A stretch of DNA of 37,097 bases. Origin: an uncultured Clostridia bacterium. Lineage in GTDB: Bacteria; Bacillota_A; Clostridia; TANB77; CAG-508. The DNA lies in assembly GCA_947624715.1 (NCBI GenBank), contig CANQLO010000014.1, forward strand, positions 1 to 37,097. The letters are read 5' to 3'. The notes under the pieces were generated by a model that searched no databases, had not been told where the DNA came from, and worked only from the letters and a program-made list of their open reading frames with translations. Shown here piece after piece: positions 33,908 through 37,097 of the stretch; positions within the stretch are counted from its first letter, which is position 1, and each line of letters starts with the position of its first letter. Position numbers and translations under genes: made by a program.

Positions 33908-34126
33908 TCATTTTAGTAAGTCTACTCCACCTTTTGAAAATGGATTACACTTTAAAAGTCTAATTATTCCTAAAAAAATTCCTTTTAAACATCCATATTT
34001 TTCAATAGCTTGCTTCATATATTCTGAGCAACTAGGATAATATTTGCAATTTATTCCATGATTACTCAAAATTGGAGAAATGTTTTTTTGGTATAAATTT
34101 ATCATTTTTATAAAGAATTTTTTCAT
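33908..34126 (-). CDS. yidD: Membrane protein insertion efficiency factor YidD
   Basis: YidD family, 72 aa. The hallmark CKYYPSCSEYMKQAIEKYG and GIIRLLKCNPFSKGGVD segments are intact. It overlaps the rnpA stop by one base and precedes yidC by 13 bases. Confidence 0.95.
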   Translation of the reverse strand: MKKFFIKMINLYQKNISPILSNHGINCKYYPSCSEYMKQAIEKYGCLKGIFLGIIRLLKCNPFSKGGVDLLK

Positions 34127-34464
34127 TATAATATTCCTATTTTTATAAACATATTTTTCATATCATTATAAATAACTTTATAAGAAAGATTATCTATCTC
34201 TTCTTTCTTATTCCATATAAAAACTAAATCATGTCCTTTTTTTGCTTGTTTTTCTAGATCTTGATATACTGCTCTTATTTTTCTTTTTATTTCATTTCTT
34301 TTAACTGCCTTGCATAATTTGGTGCTTATAGCAATACCAAGCCTATTATATTCATATTTATTATTTAAATCATATAAAATAATTTGCTTTCCTATGTAAT
34401 ACTTTCCTTTATTAAAAACATTTTTAAATTCATAATTCATTTTTAAAGTTTTTATTTTTTTCAT
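34126..34464 (-). CDS. rnpA: Ribonuclease P protein component
   Basis: Protein subunit of RNase P, 112 aa, which aids 5' processing of tRNAs. The RNR signature appears as AVKRNEIKRKIRAVYQ (about 66-81), with RLGIAISTKLCKAVKRN before it. It is separated from rpmH by a hairpin that may thin transcription. Confidence 0.95.
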   Translation of the reverse strand: MKKIKTLKMNYEFKNVFNKGKYYIGKQIILYDLNNKYEYNRLGIAISTKLCKAVKRNEIKRKIRAVYQDLEKQAKKGHDLVFIWNKKEEIDNLSYKVIYNDMKNMFIKIGIL

Positions 34465-34473
34465 ATTAATACC

Positions 34474-34505
34474 TTAAAAAAGGTCACTTTATTCTTTCGT
34501 GACCT
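34474..34505 (-). terminator. Attenuating hairpin between rpmH and rnpA
   Basis: AGGTCAC and GTGACCT pair over seven bases and are followed by TTTTTAA on the minus strand. It follows the rpmH stop directly. As no promoter was seen before rnpA, partial read-through would give more L34 than RnpA. Confidence 0.7.
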
Positions 34506-34512
34506 CTATTTT

Positions 34513-34647
34513 CTACGCACTTAGTTTTTTTCTACCCTTAGCACGTCTAGCTTTTATTACATTTCTTCCTGATTTAGTTGACATTCTCTTTAAAAATCCA
34601 TGTTCTTTTTGTCTTTGTCTATTTTTTGGTTGATATGTTCTTTTCAT
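34513..34647 (-). CDS. rpmH: 50S ribosomal protein L34
   Basis: A 44-aa ribosomal protein reading [20 protein letters not shown] and on to [11 protein letters not shown]; motif and length are those of bL34. GGAGGTG lies seven bases before the ATG. It is the first gene of the minus-strand run leaving the origin. Confidence 0.97.
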   Translation of the reverse strand: MKRTYQPKNRQRQKEHGFLKRMSTKSGRNVIKARRAKGRKKLSA

Positions 34648-34698
34648 TATTTTGCACCTCCATTTTCTATTGCTTAAATAAATTCAATCGTATTAAAT

Positions 34699-34728
34699 AT
34701 TATATACCAAAAATCTCAATTATGTCAA
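34699..34728 (-). promoter_or_regulatory. Sigma-A promoter of rpmH
   Basis: On the minus strand TTGACA (34723-34728), 18 bases, TATAAT (34699-34704). Confidence 0.85.
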
Positions 34729-34770
34729 TAGATTTAACTAAAAAATAATTATTTTATTTTCGTTTTTATC

Positions 34771-34800
34771 TTGACTATTTACGACTCTTTTTGATATGAT
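34771..34800 (+). promoter_or_regulatory. Sigma-A promoter of dnaA
   Basis: TTGACT (34771-34776), 18 bases, TATGAT (34795-34800). The leader of about 115 bases before dnaA holds two DnaA-box-like sequences, TTTCCACAA (34845-34853) and TGTGGATAT (34867-34875), which would let DnaA repress its own gene. Confidence 0.75.
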
Positions 34801-34923
34801 ATATTCGTAATATAAGATACTAAAGAAAATGTTATTTAAAGTAATTTCCACAATTTTTGTACAAACTGTGGATATTAAATAACTTTTTTTATTTTATACA
34901 TAAAAAACAAAAGGGGAATAGTA

Positions 34924-36258
34924 ATGTCTAACGAAGCAATAATAGACCTATGGAATAGGGCAAAAGAATTATTAAAAGATGAAACTACTGTAATTGCATA
35001 TGAAACATGGATTCAATCATTAGAATTAAAAAGTGTTAATGATAATATTATTGTTTTAATAGCAACTAATTCATTCCAAAGAGACGCAATAGAAAATAAG
35101 TATCTTGATTTAATAACAAATACATTTAATTATATAACTAATAAAAAATGCAAAGTTTTTATAAAATTAGATTCAGAAGAAATAGATTCACAGGTACAAA
35201 TGCCTACAATAAAAAATAATAAGGTATTAATGAATTCTGGACTTAATCCAACATACACATTTAATTCATTTGTAGTAGGAAATAATAATAAATTTGCACA
35301 AGCTGCAGCAATGGGTGTTGCTGAAACTCCCGGTTCTAAATATAATCCATTTTTCATATATGGGGGAGTAGGGCTAGGAAAAACTCACCTTATGCATTCA
35401 ATAGGAAATCAAATATTAGCTAATAATCCTAACTTAAATGTACTTTATGTAACATCTGAGAATTTTACAAATCAATTAATAAATGCTTTAAAAGATCAAG
35501 CTACTGAAAAATTTAGAGAAAAATACAGAAATATTGATGTATTATTAATAGATGATATTCAATTTATAGCTAATAAAAAAAGTACACAAGAAGAATTTTT
35601 CCATACTTTTAATGCCTTATATGAAGCAGGAAAGCAAATTGTTCTTTCGAGTGATAAGCCACCAAAAGATATTGAATTATTAGAAGACAGACTAAAATCA
35701 AGATTTGATTGGGGATTAATTGCAGATATATCAAGTCCTGATTATGAAACACGTTTAGCTATATTAAGAAAGAAAACTCAAATTGATAATATTATTATTG
35801 ATGATGGAATACTTTCAGAAATTGCAACAAGAATTGATACAAACATTAGGGAGTTGGAGGGTACTATAAAAAAACTTATAGCAACTGCATCACTTACTGG
35901 AAGTCCAATTACTATGGAAATGACAGAAAAAGCTATAAATGATATCGTATCACTTCAAGATAAAGTTATTTCATCAGATTACATTCAAGAAGTCGTTGGA
36001 AAATATTTTGATGTTTCTCCACAAGATTTAAAAGGATCTAAAAGATCAAATGATGTAACATTTCCAAGACAAATTGCAATGTATTTATGTAGAAATGTTG
36101 CACAAATGTCACTGCCACAGATAGGAAATGATTTCGGAAAAAGAGATCATACAACAGTAATGCACGCATGTAATAAAATAGAAAAAGAAATAAAAACAAA
36201 TTCAAATACAAAAATGATTGTGGAAAGTGTGAAAAAAATACTACTTTCTAGCAACTAA
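34924..36258 (+). CDS. dnaA: Chromosomal replication initiator protein DnaA
   Basis: AAA+ initiator that binds DnaA boxes and opens the origin. 444 aa. Domain I about 1-85 (LWNRAKELLKDETTVIAYETWI); short domain II; AAA+ domain III with Walker A YGGVGLGKTHLMHSIGN (about 142-158), Walker B LLIDDIQFI and the sensor ILSSDKPP; domain IV helix-turn-helix ending GNDFGKRDHTTVMHACNKIE, which reads the box. AAAGGGGA precedes the ATG. Divergent from rpmH, with oriC following it. Confidence 0.97.
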   Translation: MSNEAIIDLWNRAKELLKDETTVIAYETWIQSLELKSVNDNIIVLIATNSFQRDAIENKYLDLITNTFNYITNKKCKVFIKLDSEEIDSQVQMPTIKNNKVLMNSGLNPTYTFNSFVVGNNNKFAQAAAMGVAETPGSKYNPFFIYGGVGLGKTHLMHSIGNQILANNPNLNVLYVTSENFTNQLINALKDQATEKFREKYRNIDVLLIDDIQFIANKKSTQEEFFHTFNALYEAGKQIVLSSDKPPKDIELLEDRLKSRFDWGLIADISSPDYETRLAILRKKTQIDNIIIDDGILSEIATRIDTNIRELEGTIKKLIATASLTGSPITMEMTEKAINDIVSLQDKVISSDYIQEVVGKYFDVSPQDLKGSKRSNDVTFPRQIAMYLCRNVAQMSLPQIGNDFGKRDHTTVMHACNKIEKEIKTNSNTKMIVESVKKILLSSN

Positions 36259-36354
36259 CCTAAATATCAATAAAAAACATTCATTAATAAAATTTATGTT
36301 TGTAAAAATTTTGTTTGATATTAAAAAGTGTAATTCTTCTTACGGAATAGCTAC

Positions 36355-36575
36355 ATTAGTTATCCACAACATACCTGTTGATAACCTGTGAATAAAATGT
36401 GAATAACTCAAAATGTGGATAACTTATTTAATTGTGTGGATAAAAATCAAAGTTATCCACAAAGTTATCAACATCGATTTCCGTAGGCATTTAAGCACTT
36501 AGATGAATTTTCCACACAATCCACAGCACCTACTATTACTACTACTATATATATTTATTATATTATTATAAAAAG
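36355..36575 (+). other. Replication origin oriC (dnaA-dnaN intergenic)
   Basis: Eight DnaA-box sequences in 115 bases: TTATCCACA at 36360 and 36453; TTATCAACA at 36465 and, inverted, at 36376; TGTGGATAA at 36414 and 36435; TGTGAATAA at 36387 and 36398. Two weaker ones follow at 36509-36526. Next comes CTACTATTACTACTACTA (36530-36547), on the other strand a run of six 3'-(G/A)AT-5' units, the DnaA-trio, and then an A+T-only stretch (36545-36570) fit for unwinding. The order boxes, trio, AT-rich DNA matches the Bacillus unwinding system. Confidence 0.93.
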
Positions 36576-36588
36576 GAGAAAAAAAATT

Positions 36589-37097
36589 ATGAAACTTATT
36601 TGTGATAAAGAAAAAATGCTTAAAGCTATTAATTCCGTAACTAAAGCTGTTGCTATTAGAACAACAATGCCAATATTAGAAGGAATACTTATTCAAACTA
36701 ATGATAATGATATTAAATTTACATGTTATGATTTAGAATTAGGAATAGAATATATTATAAAAGATTGTAAAGTAGAAGAACAAGGAGCAACAGTTGTTAA
36801 TGCTATAATGTTTAGTGAAATAATAAGAAAACTTCCTGATACTGAAATAAAAATAGAAGTAAATGAAAAAAACTTATTAGTAATAGAATGTGAAGGTTCA
36901 TTATATAAGTTAGCTACAATGAATCCAGAAGAATTTCCAGAACTTCCAGAAATAAATATTGAAAATTCTATTGAAATAGAACAAAATGTACTTAAAGATA
37001 TGATTAGAAAAACAATATTTGCAATAAGTACAGAAGAAAATAGACCAATTTTTACAGGAAGTTTATTTGAAGTAAAAAATAATAAATTAAATGTAGT
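36589..37097 (+). CDS. dnaN: DNA polymerase III subunit beta (partial, cut by window end)
   Basis: Sliding clamp that tethers the replicative polymerase to DNA. About 169 residues are present; the family length is near 370. The start MKLICDKEKMLKAINSVTKA and TTMPILEGILIQTNDNDIKFTCYDLELGIE are typical of clamp domain I, followed by PEEFPELPE and, at the edge, domain II. AAAGGAG lies eight bases before ATG 36589. Gene continues beyond the window. Confidence 0.96.
   Translation, partial: MKLICDKEKMLKAINSVTKAVAIRTTMPILEGILIQTNDNDIKFTCYDLELGIEYIIKDCKVEEQGATVVNAIMFSEIIRKLPDTEIKIEVNEKNLLVIECEGSLYKLATMNPEEFPELPEINIENSIEIEQNVLKDMIRKTIFAISTEENRPIFTGSLFEVKNNKLNV

Overview
The window is the replication-origin region of a very AT-rich, spore-forming low-GC Bacillota, most likely an uncultured member of class Clostridia. 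This rests on the conserved gene order rpmH-rnpA-yidD-yidC-jag / mnmE-mnmG-rsmG-parA-parB on one side of dnaA-oriC-dnaN, and on sporulation genes (spoIIR, spmA, spmB, a GerMN protein, exact Spo0A-box sequences). Most genes are strongly AT-biased. One short secreted-protein gene at 9395-9859 is visibly richer in G+C.

Layout. 1-4050: a three-gene minus-strand envelope cluster (SPFH/SHOCT protein, zinc-ribbon membrane protein, Asn/Gln-repeat membrane protein). 4051-8310: tadA, tRNA-Ser(CGA), a membrane-anchored unknown, the small SRP RNA, dnaX, ybaB and recR, in an order like that of Bacillus. 8401-11367: an accessory patch with a DUF6514-like small protein, a stand-alone Spo0A DNA-binding domain, a G+C-richer secreted protein, a membrane-anchored XRE regulator and tRNA-Arg(CCU). 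11429-15805: a TtcA-like thiolase, phosphoglucomutase, a UDP-sugar pyrophosphorylase and an unknown protein. 16001-19393 (plus strand): spoIIR, murA, walJ, rlmH. 19394-19802: an intergenic region with a strong promoter next to two exact Spo0A boxes, a 42-codon ORF and a structured-RNA candidate. 19803-23174 (minus): spmA-spmB, trmN6-like gene, rsmI, GerMN protein. 23378-24107: yqeG and two tRNA-Ser genes. 24180-25650: a pyrimidine-rich stretch without genes. 25746-34647 (minus): DUF4446-parB-parA-rsmG-mnmG-mnmE-jag-yidC-yidD-rnpA-rpmH. 34924-37097 (plus): dnaA, oriC with clustered DnaA boxes and a DnaA-trio, and the start of dnaN.

Most striking observation: two conserved genes, walJ and rsmI, are each split by one extra base, and in both the break falls exactly on an in-frame CGG followed by A. 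Skipping the C restores a family-conserved Gly (GGA) and the full-length protein. In my hand scan of every other gene here, CGG occurs in frame only once, in the G+C-richer secreted-protein gene. This suggests that CGG (or CGGA) is a +1 frameshift signal in this lineage, perhaps because the codon is poorly decoded or unassigned. Two coincidental mutations or sequence errors remain the alternative.
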